From: a virus
Length of the DNA: 64,000 nt
Reading direction: 5' to 3' (one strand)
IMG/VR virus record: IMGVR_UViG_3300027859_000006
Location: 44,152 to 108,151 of that record
Both the position numbers and the translations under genes were made by a program. The notes below the pieces were generated by a model. The model saw nothing but the letters and a program-made list of their open reading frames with translations. It was not told the origin of the DNA and made no database searches. Each line of letters opens with the position of its first letter. The stretch's first letter is position 1. This document shows, piece after piece, positions 1 through 9,063 of the stretch.

Positions 1-341
1 ATAAATCTTCCAGACCTAGAGCGAAGTGCTTGAGCCGACTTGGTAACATTGATCCTTTTAGTTCTAGAGAAACCTTTTATCTTGTTACCTGTGCTGTCAC
101 CTACTATAGTAGATACAATACCATCGACTTCAGATTCTAATACCTCTATAGCAGCATCTATAATTTGCTCTATACTTTTCTCCGAGGTTTCTATTCCTCT
201 AGAGTCCAATGTATAAGCTAAATCTGCTCCACGCTCTACTAACATTTCCCTGTATTCTTGAACTCGTCCTAAAGCTATAGAATCTAAGAGTTTAGCTTCT
301 ACTAATTTTCGATATTCTAAATCTAGGAAACTGGTAAACAT
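1..341 (-). CDS. head/tail-joining region protein, cut by window edge
   Basis: Only the first 113 codons are inside the window; the gene runs off the left edge. Its ATG shares one base with the stop of the gene before it (TAATG), so the two are translationally coupled. The visible part has a charged helical stretch (IEQIIDAAIEVLESEVDGI) and then a basic region ending SAQALRSRSGRFI. I recognise no catalytic motif. Its place after the capsid and connector-like genes of an HK97-type operon suggests a head-completion or tail-completion protein; that rests on context alone. Confidence 0.6.
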   Translation of the reverse strand, partial: MFTSFLDLEYRKLVEAKLLDSIALGRVQEYREMLVERGADLAYTLDSRGIETSEKSIEQIIDAAIEVLESEVDGIVSTIVGDSTGNKIKGFSRTKRINVTKSAQALRSRSGRF

Positions 342-883
342 TATAACACCCTGAACATATCTAATATAGTTCTAATGTGACTTGGTAAAATACTAGCATC
401 AGTAAAGTCTACTGACTGTCCGTTACCTATATCTTTAGACTTATTAAATTCCCTTTTATCGTAGTAAGTTGTTAGCTCTACTGCCGCTTGTTTAAGTGCA
501 AAAGGCACTACAGTATACCCGTAGGTATAGTCAACAATAAATGCTCTAGGATTTCTAGGTAGGTTTATTGAAGGGTCGATTAGTTCTATCGTGCCCTCTT
601 GAGGGTGCAGAATGTATTGGGAAGAATCAAGCTCTTCGGTATACTCAGATGACCTTTTAATCCCTAAATACTCTACACTTATGATAGGAGTATCTGGTAA
701 TATGATGTAGTAATTGCTTTGGTTTAGTCGTACTCCGGTAGCTACCGAACCGCTAAAACTAACTTGACAGTATTCTTCTATAATACTATTAACAGCATCA
801 ATTAAAGGCTGGAGCTGAGTATCTTGTTTAGGATTGTTTATACCCTTAAATAATTTGTATTCGTTTAGAGTTATAACACTCAT
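341..883 (-). CDS. probable head-tail connector protein
   Basis: A 180-residue protein that by size, order and predicted make-up fits the HK97 gp6-like connectors, which form a ring below the portal. It has a helical N-terminal part (DAVNSIIEEYC, about residues 27-37), then a beta-rich middle (YYIILPDTPIISVEYLGI). No diagnostic residue proves the family. An in-frame ATG ten codons upstream lies inside the terminator hairpin; the chosen ATG has GGGAG five bases before it. It follows the capsid gene and overlaps the next gene by one base. The terminator between it and the capsid gene implies lower, read-through expression. Confidence 0.6.
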   Translation of the reverse strand: MSVITLNEYKLFKGINNPKQDTQLQPLIDAVNSIIEEYCQVSFSGSVATGVRLNQSNYYIILPDTPIISVEYLGIKRSSEYTEELDSSQYILHPQEGTIELIDPSINLPRNPRAFIVDYTYGYTVVPFALKQAAVELTTYYDKREFNKSKDIGNGQSVDFTDASILPSHIRTILDMFRVL

Positions 884-896
884 ATTTGCTCCCAAT

Positions 897-929
897 AAAA
901 AAGCCCCACCCAAAGGTGGGCAGGGCTTC
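897..929 (-). terminator. terminator after the capsid gene
   Basis: Read on the minus strand: a GC-rich stem (AAGCCC..CCCACC paired with GGGTGG..GGGCTT) with a 3-4 nt loop, followed by six U. It sits directly after the capsid stop at 948 and before the connector gene, so it would limit transcription beyond the capsid gene, as expected for the most abundant virion protein. Confidence 0.85.
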
Positions 930-947
930 TGTTTTAAGTATTATCTA

Positions 948-2885
948 TTACGCCGCTGCGTAAGTAACTGCAACAACACCTTTGTCTTGTCCGTCAGTGT
1001 CACGGATTAGAGACTCTAGGTTTAGACGTTGTGTAGCAACGATAACACGACGATCTTTCTCTACGTCGAAGTCAGTACGTACTGTAACTGTACGCTGAGT
1101 TGGAACTAGGAAGTTCTTAGTGTTAACTAGTACTGCGTATGCTTTTGAAAGCCCTGGAGCTTCGAAATGGTCAGATACTAGAACTGGCATACCGTAGATA
1201 GAACCTACTTGACCAGATAGCTTAGTAGCTGCCCCACCTACTAGGTTAACATCAGCCCATGCGTCGTCTTCGATTAGCGCGTAGTAAGCCTCTGTAGAAA
1301 CTACTAGAGTAACATCACGTACGTTTAGACCGTAAAGCTTCATTTTCTTACGAGCTTTAAGAATCATTTTAGCTGTGATTGGAATGTTACCGTTAGCTGT
1401 CGCTGTAGATGTTTCAACACCACCAGCTTTGTTAGTGTCGCTAGAAGCTTCAGCAGCTGTAGCACGTGGAACTAGACCCTTAGGCTCTGTAGTACCATTA
1501 CCTAGTAAGAATGCACGGTCGATTTCGTTAGCGTGAGACTCAACTAAGTGTTGACGAATTAGAGGTAGAAGAGGTATGATAGCATCTTCTGATGTTTCGT
1601 CAGTGATGTAGCTCTTAGCAGCAAGCTTCATTGTTTTAAGCGTGATTTCGCTTAGAGCTGCTGTGATCTCGCTACCAGTACTTGCGTCAGTACCGTAAGC
1701 TGTACCAGATACCCATGAAGCGTTCTTACGGTCAGGGTTTACTGGGATAGTTAGGTTAGCAGACGTCATTGTAATGTCGCGGAAAAGTGGAGCGATAACA
1801 AGTTCTGCTTGAATGTCGCGGATTAGGTCAGTAGAGAACACTGTCTCGTACGCTTCGCTAGAAACTTCGATTGAAGAAGAATCGTTAACCGCTTTAACTG
1901 ATTCACCGAATTTAGTACCAAAAGTACCTTTCTGTGTAACGATACCTAGTAATACTGCGTCATTAACAGACTTACGAGTATCGGGGTTCATTCCGTCAGT
2001 TACTTTGTTATAAGAGAACGACTTAGTACGAGATGCAACTACTTGCTTGATTTCTTCACGTAGTGCTTCGATTTCGTCTTCGCGAGCTTTAAGAGTATCT
2101 GCGAAACTCTTTTGGTTGCTAGCAATTTTGCCTTCAAGCTCGTCTACGATAGACTTAGCAGCTTCACGAGCTTGAGTTTTAATTTCTTCCGCTTGCTTAG
2201 CAGCTGCGGCTTTAGCAGCGGCTTCTTTAGCCTTTGCGTCAGCTTCTTTTTGGCGTTCTTTATCTAATAGGCCCATAACGTCGTCTAGGGTTAAGCCTGT
2301 ATTTTCATTTTTTGTTGACATATCTTGGATTTCCTTAATATCTGTATTTTCAGCCTCTTCAGCAGGAGGCACGAATTCTTTTTTAAATGCCTCTGCGTCA
2401 ACTAGTGACTTAGAGACCGAAAATGTAGAGTCTTGGTTGCAAGGAACGGAAACTACCGAAACCTCTAGTAACTCTAGGTCTGTAATCATATAAGTGTCTG
2501 TTTTACTATGATACTCAGCATCATGGATGTAAAAACCTACACTAAATGTGGACAATACGCCATCCTTAATAAGATGGTATACGTCTCCAGCTCCCTTGCT
2601 AATCTTAGCTTCGATGAAAAGTCCATTATCATCTGCGTACCAGTTAGTAGCTTTACCGATTGGCTTGCTATGGTCGTGGAAGGCTAAAATTATTGGGTTC
2701 TTTGAATAGTTGCTAGTAGCATTGCTTTTTAACCAAGTGTCCTTTGGTATAACATCGCCAGCTCGGTCCTTTGTGACCGTATTGGCGTAGCCACTAATTA
2801 TAATATCAGAAGACTCGTCGTCAGCCATCTTAACTGTTTTAATCTGGCTGACAATTTTACCTTCGTATTTATTCTTTAGAGTCAT
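948..2885 (-). CDS. prohead protease-major capsid protein fusion
   Basis: One 645-codon frame holds an HK97-type prohead protease (about residues 25-160) and an HK97-fold major capsid protein (about 300-645). The protease part has the usual serine-protease layout: GYANTVTKDRAGDVI, His70 in AFHDHSKPIG, Ser115 in STFSVGF and ELLEVSVVSVP. An Ala/Lys/Glu-rich coiled coil (about 200-290) looks like the delta scaffolding domain. In T5 protease and capsid are separate genes. Here Met189 (ATG at 2321) has AAGGA ten bases upstream and would give a separate 457-residue capsid precursor, so both a fusion and a capsid-only product are plausible. It overlaps the preceding gene by 17 bases. Confidence 0.93.
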   Translation of the reverse strand: MTLKNKYEGKIVSQIKTVKMADDESSDIIISGYANTVTKDRAGDVIPKDTWLKSNATSNYSKNPIILAFHDHSKPIGKATNWYADDNGLFIEAKISKGAGDVYHLIKDGVLSTFSVGFYIHDAEYHSKTDTYMITDLELLEVSVVSVPCNQDSTFSVSKSLVDAEAFKKEFVPPAEEAENTDIKEIQDMSTKNENTGLTLDDVMGLLDKERQKEADAKAKEAAAKAAAAKQAEEIKTQAREAAKSIVDELEGKIASNQKSFADTLKAREDEIEALREEIKQVVASRTKSFSYNKVTDGMNPDTRKSVNDAVLLGIVTQKGTFGTKFGESVKAVNDSSSIEVSSEAYETVFSTDLIRDIQAELVIAPLFRDITMTSANLTIPVNPDRKNASWVSGTAYGTDASTGSEITAALSEITLKTMKLAAKSYITDETSEDAIIPLLPLIRQHLVESHANEIDRAFLLGNGTTEPKGLVPRATAAEASSDTNKAGGVETSTATANGNIPITAKMILKARKKMKLYGLNVRDVTLVVSTEAYYALIEDDAWADVNLVGGAATKLSGQVGSIYGMPVLVSDHFEAPGLSKAYAVLVNTKNFLVPTQRTVTVRTDFDVEKDRRVIVATQRLNLESLIRDTDGQDKGVVAVTYAAA

Positions 2886-3102
2886 TAGCTTGGTTACCTG
2901 ATTTTACCGCCGGTGCTTTCTTAGCAGGAGATTTTGTTTCTTCTCCAGCTAGTGCATCTTGGTAACGAACAACGAAGTTGTCCCACGTACCGTACTCTTT
3001 AGAAATATCAGCCACTAGGCATGGTGCTTCTGGATCGTTGCGGAACGCTGTTTTACCTGGCAGGTCTTTGCCGTAATGTTTCATTATTTTCTCTAGTAAC
3101 AT
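2869..3102 (-). CDS. small morphogenesis-operon protein
   Basis: A 77-residue protein lying between portal and protease/capsid genes. Its ATG overlaps the portal stop (TAATG) and its end overlaps the protease/capsid start by 17 bases, so it is translated as part of the head operon. The first 50 residues look folded (YGTWDNFVVRYQDAL); the tail is Lys/Ala/Ser-rich and probably disordered. I do not recognise a family. A structural or assembly role is inferred from position only. Confidence 0.8.
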   Translation of the reverse strand: MLLEKIMKHYGKDLPGKTAFRNDPEAPCLVADISKEYGTWDNFVVRYQDALAGEETKSPAKKAPAVKSGNQANDSKE

Positions 3103-4313
3103 TATTTGTCATCTTCGTTTGTTGAAGGCTTGCCGCCTTCCTGACCTGATACTCCGGTAGCAGAACCTGCAACGTTTGCAGGAATTCTGATTTCGTCTAG
3201 TAATGGGTCTTCTAAAGGTTCTAGTCTTAGTATTGAACGAGCTTCTTTGCCCAGCATAATACCATTGTTGACTAGAGATGAAAGTCTGTCTGACTCTGCT
3301 TTTAAGTCTGGTCTTAGAGCGACCACTTTATGAGTAGTTAACTCAATATCATAAGCAAAGAAAAACTCAAATGCAGACTCAAATTTTCTCATCATCGGAA
3401 GAATGGTAGTGGAGAATAACAACTCCATATTCGGCCTAAGGTTAGCATTATTACCAGAATCTAGTAGTATATGAGGTATACCCAGTGCTAAGGCTATTCG
3501 TTTTTCCATCGCTTCCATGGATTCGTTAAAGTCTAAATCTCTAAAGCTATTTGTATTTAGTGACTTAGCCTTCATTCCAGCATCAAGAATCATAGGTCTA
3601 CCCTGCGAGTCTTTAGGGTTAAACTTAGACATCCACTCTTTTTCGCGTCTATCTTTTAATCTGGTAGATAGTACTGCTTCAGTCTCTACGACTAGGCCAA
3701 TCATTGTACCATTTTCGTAGAATCTAGCCTGAAAATCTAGAGCGGTTTCGTGTGTAAGGATTGTCTTGATAGCTGCTAGTAATCTTGAACGTCCCCTGAA
3801 GTTTCGGTACTCGGAACTTGAGGAATTGTCTCTGATGTGTATGATTTCATTAGGTTTAAACTTAACAATAGAATTATAAACATACTCGCTAACGTACGCC
3901 TTTTCATCAGTTTTAATCTCCATGTGTCTTGCAGGTACATGGTAGAAGCCTGAACCGTCAAAGTGAACAAAAACGTTACCCTCGATAATCATGTCTAGAA
4001 GTAATAGCCTTTTAAACGTATTGATATCCATGTATGGGTTAGGTCTGTTGTTCATTAAAGTACTGAGCGTTTTGCCGCGCATGTTACCATCAGCTCTAGC
4101 CGTGAAACTAAGTTTGTCTTTTACATCAAACTCAATATCCGAACCTAAGTCTACTAGAAGGTTAACGCAGCGGTTAACAATTTCCATTAGGTTGTACGCG
4201 TTTTCAGTTGTTCTAATTTTGTTCTGGTTTGTCCCAACGTGTGTACCCGCCTCTTCAGCTATGTACCTTTGGGCGGGGTTTGCTTTAGAATGAATTTTGC
4301 TTCGTAAGCTCAC
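3102..4313 (-). CDS. portal protein (HK97 family)
   Basis: A 403-residue phage portal protein of the HK97 type, which forms the dodecameric DNA gate at the capsid vertex and docks the terminase. Family traits seen: early helix (VNRCVNLLVDL), LSTLMNNRPNPYMDINT, the wing segment LLLLDMIIEGNVFVHFD, HYTL-like YHVPARHMEI, HIRDNSSSSEYRNFRG, and the C-terminal clip/stem part GIPHILLDSGNNANL. The length is normal for siphophage portals, including T5-type ones. The C-terminal 20 residues are Gly/Ser-rich. It follows the HNH gene and overlaps the next gene by one base. Confidence 0.95.
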   Translation of the reverse strand: MSLRSKIHSKANPAQRYIAEEAGTHVGTNQNKIRTTENAYNLMEIVNRCVNLLVDLGSDIEFDVKDKLSFTARADGNMRGKTLSTLMNNRPNPYMDINTFKRLLLLDMIIEGNVFVHFDGSGFYHVPARHMEIKTDEKAYVSEYVYNSIVKFKPNEIIHIRDNSSSSEYRNFRGRSRLLAAIKTILTHETALDFQARFYENGTMIGLVVETEAVLSTRLKDRREKEWMSKFNPKDSQGRPMILDAGMKAKSLNTNSFRDLDFNESMEAMEKRIALALGIPHILLDSGNNANLRPNMELLFSTTILPMMRKFESAFEFFFAYDIELTTHKVVALRPDLKAESDRLSSLVNNGIMLGKEARSILRLEPLEDPLLDEIRIPANVAGSATGVSGQEGGKPSTNEDDK

Positions 4314-4325
4314 TTAACGCTGTCC

Positions 4326-4736
4326 TCAAATCAAAGAGGCAAATCTACCTTTAGTAGTCTTGCCCTCTGCTTTGTCGCGCTGTTTTTCAACCCAACGCTC
4401 CTGTTTCTTAGCGGTGTGCAAAGGAGGCTCACGTCCATAGATAGAATGTAGTTTTCTATGATGCTCTTCGCAAAGAGTAACAGTGTAGTCTACAAGCTCA
4501 TACCAATACATCTTATAAAAGTCATCTCGCATTGCTCGGACTTCTTCATCTGTATCTACTGGAATATTATGCTCCTCTACGTAATTCTTGAAGAGGGTAG
4601 AAACCGTGGTATAGTGGTGTAATTCCAGTTTTTCTTCCGTACTACATATTGCACACTTACAGTCCTTTTTATAGTTGGACTTTATACCGTCTCTAATATG
4701 TTTTACGGCAACCCGCTTTTTGGTATTTGCTGCCAT
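4326..4736 (-). CDS. HNH endonuclease
   Basis: A 136-residue HNH nuclease. Zinc-binding CxxC (CKCAIC, about residues 26-31), the HNH core LELHHYTTVS (His40-His41) and a second metal/catalytic cluster TLCEEHHRKLH near the C-terminus are all present. Start chosen at the ATG with AGGAGG nine bases upstream, not at an in-frame TTG seven codons earlier. HNH proteins beside terminase are common in HK97-type phages, where some take part in DNA packaging; a free-standing homing nuclease is the alternative. A good promoter lies just upstream. Confidence 0.88.
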   Translation of the reverse strand: MAANTKKRVAVKHIRDGIKSNYKKDCKCAICSTEEKLELHHYTTVSTLFKNYVEEHNIPVDTDEEVRAMRDDFYKMYWYELVDYTVTLCEEHHRKLHSIYGREPPLHTAKKQERWVEKQRDKAEGKTTKGRFASLI

Positions 4737-4765
4737 AAATTTTTTCCTCCTAATCAATATAAGCT

Positions 4766-4793
4766 ATTATAAACACTTTTATAAATTTGTAAA
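4766..4793 (-). promoter_or_regulatory. promoter for HNH/portal/capsid unit
   Basis: Minus strand: TTTACA, 16 bases, TATAAT. It lies between the large terminase stop and the HNH gene and can start a transcript for HNH, portal and capsid. Confidence 0.7.
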
Positions 4794-4818
4794 GTATTTA
4801 ATTTAGTCCTACTTCTGT

Positions 4819-6102
4819 CTATACAGTAAAGCTATATAAAGCATATCTCAACGCGTCAGCTATGTGCGAAAATGCATCATGGACAGGTTTAGGCTTTAGT
4901 AGCTCAGGACGAGGATCCCACCTATAGTTAGCAAGCATGTCTAGAGTATGTATACAAGACTTATCTACTATTAACTTTCCGTTGTCTACTAAGCTTTGAA
5001 CGTACGCTATACCATCCAGTACCGATTTTATGCTAGGGTTGGACGGGATATCATGTAACTCTGCTAAATCCTGCCTAAACTGCGCAGCGGCAGAGTCACA
5101 GAATACAAAGTCCGTATCATCACCCATCATTTTTCGTATGTGTTCTGCGTGTTGGTCTGTATTTCTTTGTGCTTCCAAGTACTCATCAACAAGATAAAAT
5201 ACCTTCTCATCGAAAGAATAGTAGAGCTTAACAACCGCAGTAGGGTCTTTATAACCAGCGTCAATACCCATAAGAGCATCGCAATCTTTAAAGTTACGTC
5301 CAGACAAGTCCTGAACATACTTATCGGCATCGAACCCTTCGTAGATTTGACCTTCGAACGTTGTAAAGTCCGCTTCATACTCTTGTCTAAACTCCGCATT
5401 AGACATTGAAAGCTTAGCTTCCTCAATGTCAGCCTCAGACGTTCTAGGGTTATCTCTCCATGTAGAGTGTATTGAAGCCCAGAAAGGGTACTTGTCGTCA
5501 TAACCACGCATGTAGAAGTCATGGAAGTAGTTAGTACCACGAGGTGTTGAAATAAATATAGCTTTAGAATTATCTTTGTCTAGAGTAGGACGTAACTGGA
5601 TGTTGAAAGCATCCACGCCTTTAGGGTCTAGCGCGGCTTCGTCAAATAGTATCAGGTCATAAGAACGACCTACACAAGAGTTAGCTTGAGATACAGAACC
5701 CAGCTTTATTAGAGAGCCATTCTCTAGTACAATCTCTTTATCCTTAGCATTTAGCTTTTCGGTTTTTATATCATGCTTCTTAATAAGCTTTAACTGCTCT
5801 GTCCATGAAATGTTAGATAGTGAGTAGTTAGGTGATATAATAAGTATTTGAGTGCCTGGCTCTAGAGCCTTTAGGAACGCTATGTGGTTAGCACTAAATG
5901 TCTTACCTGTACGTCTTGAAAGACACCCTACCACAAAACGGTGAGCAGGGTCATTGATAGCATTAATTAGTGCTATCTGAGGAGGTATTAACTCTACCCC
6001 CTCTAACTCGAAGAATTGGTCGACTGGAAGCTTTAGAAATCGTTTCTCTAAAGGAAAGTCTTGCAGCTCTTCAAAGTTAATACTGGCTCTAGATACTTGC
6101 AT
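4819..6102 (-). CDS. terL: terminase large subunit
   Basis: A 427-residue packaging motor and headful/end-cutting nuclease. ATPase: Walker A GCLSRRTGKT (about 59-68), Walker B DLILFDEA (149-156), and a coupling motif near FISTPRGTN (184-191). RNase H-like nuclease: Asp281 in MGIDAGYKDPTAVV, Asp336 in FVFCDSAAAQ and the C-terminal HDAFSHIADALRYALY. All catalytic acids appear to be present. Its ATG meets the stop of the small subunit gene, so the two are coupled. Length fits T5-type terminases. Confidence 0.96.
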   Translation of the reverse strand: MQVSRASINFEELQDFPLEKRFLKLPVDQFFELEGVELIPPQIALINAINDPAHRFVVGCLSRRTGKTFSANHIAFLKALEPGTQILIISPNYSLSNISWTEQLKLIKKHDIKTEKLNAKDKEIVLENGSLIKLGSVSQANSCVGRSYDLILFDEAALDPKGVDAFNIQLRPTLDKDNSKAIFISTPRGTNYFHDFYMRGYDDKYPFWASIHSTWRDNPRTSEADIEEAKLSMSNAEFRQEYEADFTTFEGQIYEGFDADKYVQDLSGRNFKDCDALMGIDAGYKDPTAVVKLYYSFDEKVFYLVDEYLEAQRNTDQHAEHIRKMMGDDTDFVFCDSAAAQFRQDLAELHDIPSNPSIKSVLDGIAYVQSLVDNGKLIVDKSCIHTLDMLANYRWDPRPELLKPKPVHDAFSHIADALRYALYSFTV

Positions 6103-6593
6103 TAACTACTCCCTAACTTGCTAATTAGCTTGTCATACGAAGACTCTTCAATAACATAGTTGTTATACTGATTATTAGTCTGGTTCTTAATTTGAACTTC
6201 TTCTTTCTTACGCTCAAGTTCTAGAAGCTCTTTCTTAACCTTAGCCTCGAATTCAAGCTCTTTCATCTTCATAGCGTGCTGTGCTTGCAGCAGGTCTAGA
6301 ATATCTTTACTAGAGCCCATGTCGGTATCGTCCATTTCTTCTAGTTTCTTAGCAATAAGTTCATCCATGACTCTAGCCATCTTAAAGCGATTTCGGAATC
6401 CTGCTTCGTGATAAATTCTATCTACATATTCCTTGATCTCACGCTTATTTAATTCTGATTGTAAGTCCGCTACTGGAAGCCCTAGCTCTAGACTAGTCTT
6501 CTCTATATCGCCACCAGACATTATATATGCCTCGGCTACTTTTAACCCTTCCGGACTTAACTTTTCTGGGTCTATTAATTCTGTACTGCTCAT
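6102..6593 (-). CDS. terS: terminase small subunit, probable
   Basis: A 163-residue protein directly before the large subunit and overlapping it. The N-terminal part (KVAEAYIMSGGDIEKTSLEL) reads as a helix-turn-helix DNA-binding segment and the middle to C-terminal part is a long charged coiled coil (MKMKELEFEAKVKKELLELE), the usual layout of small terminase subunits that recognise the packaging site and form a ring. The assignment rests on this layout and position, not on a strict motif. Confidence 0.78.
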   Translation of the reverse strand: MSSTELIDPEKLSPEGLKVAEAYIMSGGDIEKTSLELGLPVADLQSELNKREIKEYVDRIYHEAGFRNRFKMARVMDELIAKKLEEMDDTDMGSSKDILDLLQAQHAMKMKELEFEAKVKKELLELERKKEEVQIKNQTNNQYNNYVIEESSYDKLISKLGSS

Positions 6594-6594
6594 G

Positions 6595-8577
6595 TTAATT
6601 TAATCCTATAAATGAAAAGGAGAAACCTGGAATAGTAATACTATTTTCTAGTCCTCCGCTACCGTTAAAGGAGAAGTACGTATAGTCGTACTCTATACCT
6701 ATAAGGGTGTCTGTAATTTTTACTAAATAAAAGGTACAACGTATAGTATACCAGGTATTCCAATAGGGGTCTCCACTAGGAAGCTCCTCTTTGTCAAATC
6801 TATATGTCTCAGAAGTGGAGTAGAAAGGTACTCTAGAAGAGAATGATGAAAATCCTATAATGCCTTTGTCTTGTGCATATAACTCTTCCCATGACTGTTG
6901 ATCGCTAGAGTAATCCCATTCCACGGGGGTAACTGAGTAACCCCAGCAGTCGGAGCTCCTAACCCCTTGGTTATCAAGTATTATTGTTAGGTCTGTCAAT
7001 ATACCTGTACCAGTAACAATACCTTCCCCTTGAGAATTAGTCTCATGAGACGGTATATTGAACGTATAAACAGGAGTAGTATGATCTGTGCTTTTGCCCA
7101 TATACCTCATACGAGTCCTTCCACGACCCGCGTTAAACCAAGTGTTACCGCCTCGTTTAATTATCCCCTTAGTCATTTCAATGTCCCATCCAGATCCGCC
7201 AGATCCGCCAAGAATTTGTACAGCATCACTAGGGTTCTGGCCGGAATACACCCCCAAGGGGTCTATCAGGCCGACTATTGGTATTATAGGATCGGATAGA
7301 TTCATACTGTTAACATACGAACCGTCGTTCACAATACCTGCATAGGCTAGGAACATACCTGAGAAATCTGCCCCATCTACTGTGAAGTTATCAGGGTCTA
7401 ATAGTATTCCAGATGCTCCGGTTTTAGCGGTTTCATAGTTTAAGTCTCTACCACTACTAACTACATTGAACTCGTATATCTCAACAGAGTTTATATCTTG
7501 AGGTGTCCTAATGTACGTGTCTCCTGAGGTGTAGTAAGCCCCTTCCGAACCGTAAGCGAAAGATCCGAGAGTATATTCAGCCTGAGCCAAGTTCTCGTTA
7601 CTAAAATTGATTTTTCTACTTATTACAGGCGCTCCACCTTTTCGGTTGCCCAGCTTATCTACAGTAACTACCATAGTTAGACGAGTAGAGCTAGGGGTAT
7701 AAGATACCAAATTTCCTGTAGTGCCGTCTAATGCGTCTGAGAATTTAAATAGCCTATTTACAAGCTCGTCAGTGTGCTCTGTTATTCTAATATATTTTAG
7801 GCATTTAATATAGTCAAACATACTATGCATGTAAGTATCATCTCCGTAGTCTACATTAATACCTACCCAATCCTGAAACCAGTCTGTCGCAGTCTTGCCT
7901 GACTCCACGGCGGGCGGAGCCGCCGGGACTACGTTAGGATTACATATATGAAGTATCTCATCTCCGGCCCGGTTTACACCAAGAAAGAAGTCGCACGGAG
8001 CCTCTGGCTCGGGTCTAGGGGGTGGAGGTGAAAGTAGGGACGCAGATACTGTGTTTGAGAAAGGCCCGTAAACTACGTCGCTGCCTGTGCCCTTCACCAT
8101 GCGGACTTTAAAACTACCCCCTTCCTCATGTATATAACTACTACCCGTGCCAGTAAATACCGTAGTACCGTTCCTTACGACTTCTACCCTTTCCCCAATA
8201 TCTGTGTTAGGGTTCCAATCTAGTAATACTCCGTCATACCTACTAGTAGCGGTCAGTACCCTAGTTTCAGGCTTCACGTGAAATATAATGTTTATGGTGT
8301 TACTAGGATATAAATTATCTGTTCTTAGCTGAGCTTTTGTAGCATTAGCTGGTGGTATTACCTTTAATGAATTGGAACTAGTAGAGGTATTAGCCGACTG
8401 CCAGTTTCCACCTACTAGCCAATATAAATGGTACATCCCTGGACTACTAGGCTCAGTCCATTGCAAGTTAGCATATTTATAAATAGGACTAGTAGAGTTT
8501 GATAAGTTTGTTACTTTTTTAGCAGGGTTGTCCGCCACAAAGTAGACGGATACCGTTCCAGTTGTATATGTAGCCAT
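6595..8577 (-). CDS. large virion or tail-associated protein, unknown
   Basis: A 660-residue beta-rich protein with few charged residues. About residues 105-180 resemble an Ig/FN3-like module (LLDWNPNTDIGERVEVVRNG, then FSNTVSASLL), followed by a Pro-rich linker (PPPPRPEPEAP). No enzyme motif seen. It sits just upstream of the terminase genes in the late operon and overlaps the gene before it (stop/start share bases at 8577). A virion, decoration or fibre-type role is likely but unproven. Its Gly/Ser/Thr/Tyr-rich composition supports an extracellular structural protein. Confidence 0.75.
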   Translation of the reverse strand: MATYTTGTVSVYFVADNPAKKVTNLSNSTSPIYKYANLQWTEPSSPGMYHLYWLVGGNWQSANTSTSSNSLKVIPPANATKAQLRTDNLYPSNTINIIFHVKPETRVLTATSRYDGVLLDWNPNTDIGERVEVVRNGTTVFTGTGSSYIHEEGGSFKVRMVKGTGSDVVYGPFSNTVSASLLSPPPPRPEPEAPCDFFLGVNRAGDEILHICNPNVVPAAPPAVESGKTATDWFQDWVGINVDYGDDTYMHSMFDYIKCLKYIRITEHTDELVNRLFKFSDALDGTTGNLVSYTPSSTRLTMVVTVDKLGNRKGGAPVISRKINFSNENLAQAEYTLGSFAYGSEGAYYTSGDTYIRTPQDINSVEIYEFNVVSSGRDLNYETAKTGASGILLDPDNFTVDGADFSGMFLAYAGIVNDGSYVNSMNLSDPIIPIVGLIDPLGVYSGQNPSDAVQILGGSGGSGWDIEMTKGIIKRGGNTWFNAGRGRTRMRYMGKSTDHTTPVYTFNIPSHETNSQGEGIVTGTGILTDLTIILDNQGVRSSDCWGYSVTPVEWDYSSDQQSWEELYAQDKGIIGFSSFSSRVPFYSTSETYRFDKEELPSGDPYWNTWYTIRCTFYLVKITDTLIGIEYDYTYFSFNGSGGLENSITIPGFSFSFIGLN

Positions 8578-8912
8578 TATAGTGGTTCCGTACCAGGGCC
8601 CCCAGGAGGAGTTCCGGCCTCTTCGTTGATTTCCATCTCAAAGTAATATTTATAGGTATTTTGATTAGTTACATTAGAATCTGTATAGATTATGTCACGT
8701 TGGATAAAAAACCCCTCGCCCCCGTCCGTTGGTAAGCTGTAATTTCCAGAAACTTTAGAGAAAGACCCATTGTTAGTAGACCTCATTACGTATCCGTATC
8801 CATCTTCTTTAAGTTGTATCCCAGACCCGCCAGAATTCACTCTAACATTTATAGATACTTCTACTGTAGCCCCTACTATTTCTGCGTTTATTGTACTGTT
8901 GTTAGTTGCCAT
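8577..8912 (-). CDS. small virion-type beta protein
   Basis: A 111-residue protein, first gene of the late leftward unit. It is rich in beta-prone and Asn/Gly/Ser residues (VSINVRVNSGGSG, FSKVSGNYSLP) and ends in a Pro/Gly tail (GTPPGGPGTEPL). The style matches the 660-residue gene after it, so the two may act together, for example as a virion surface or fibre pair. I recognise no family. AGGAGG stands just before the ATG and a consensus promoter lies upstream. Confidence 0.7.
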   Translation of the reverse strand: MATNNSTINAEIVGATVEVSINVRVNSGGSGIQLKEDGYGYVMRSTNNGSFSKVSGNYSLPTDGGEGFFIQRDIIYTDSNVTNQNTYKYYFEMEINEEAGTPPGGPGTEPL

Positions 8913-8933
8913 GGTTTCCTCCTAATATTTAGT

Positions 8934-8962
8934 ATTATACGGTAAGCTATGCAAATTTTCAA
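8934..8962 (-). promoter_or_regulatory. promoter for the late leftward unit
   Basis: Minus strand: TTGAAA, 17 bases, TATAAT, followed by a short leader with AGGAGG before the gene at 8912. It is placed to drive the two virion-type genes and probably the terminase genes. Confidence 0.75.
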
Positions 8963-9063
8963 TTGTATTATTTTTACCCACGGTCTAGTAATGCAATTTG
9001 CCCAGTGTTACACGTACGGGTATGGCCTGTACCAAGCCATTGAAGACGTGTCTGGAAACCGCC

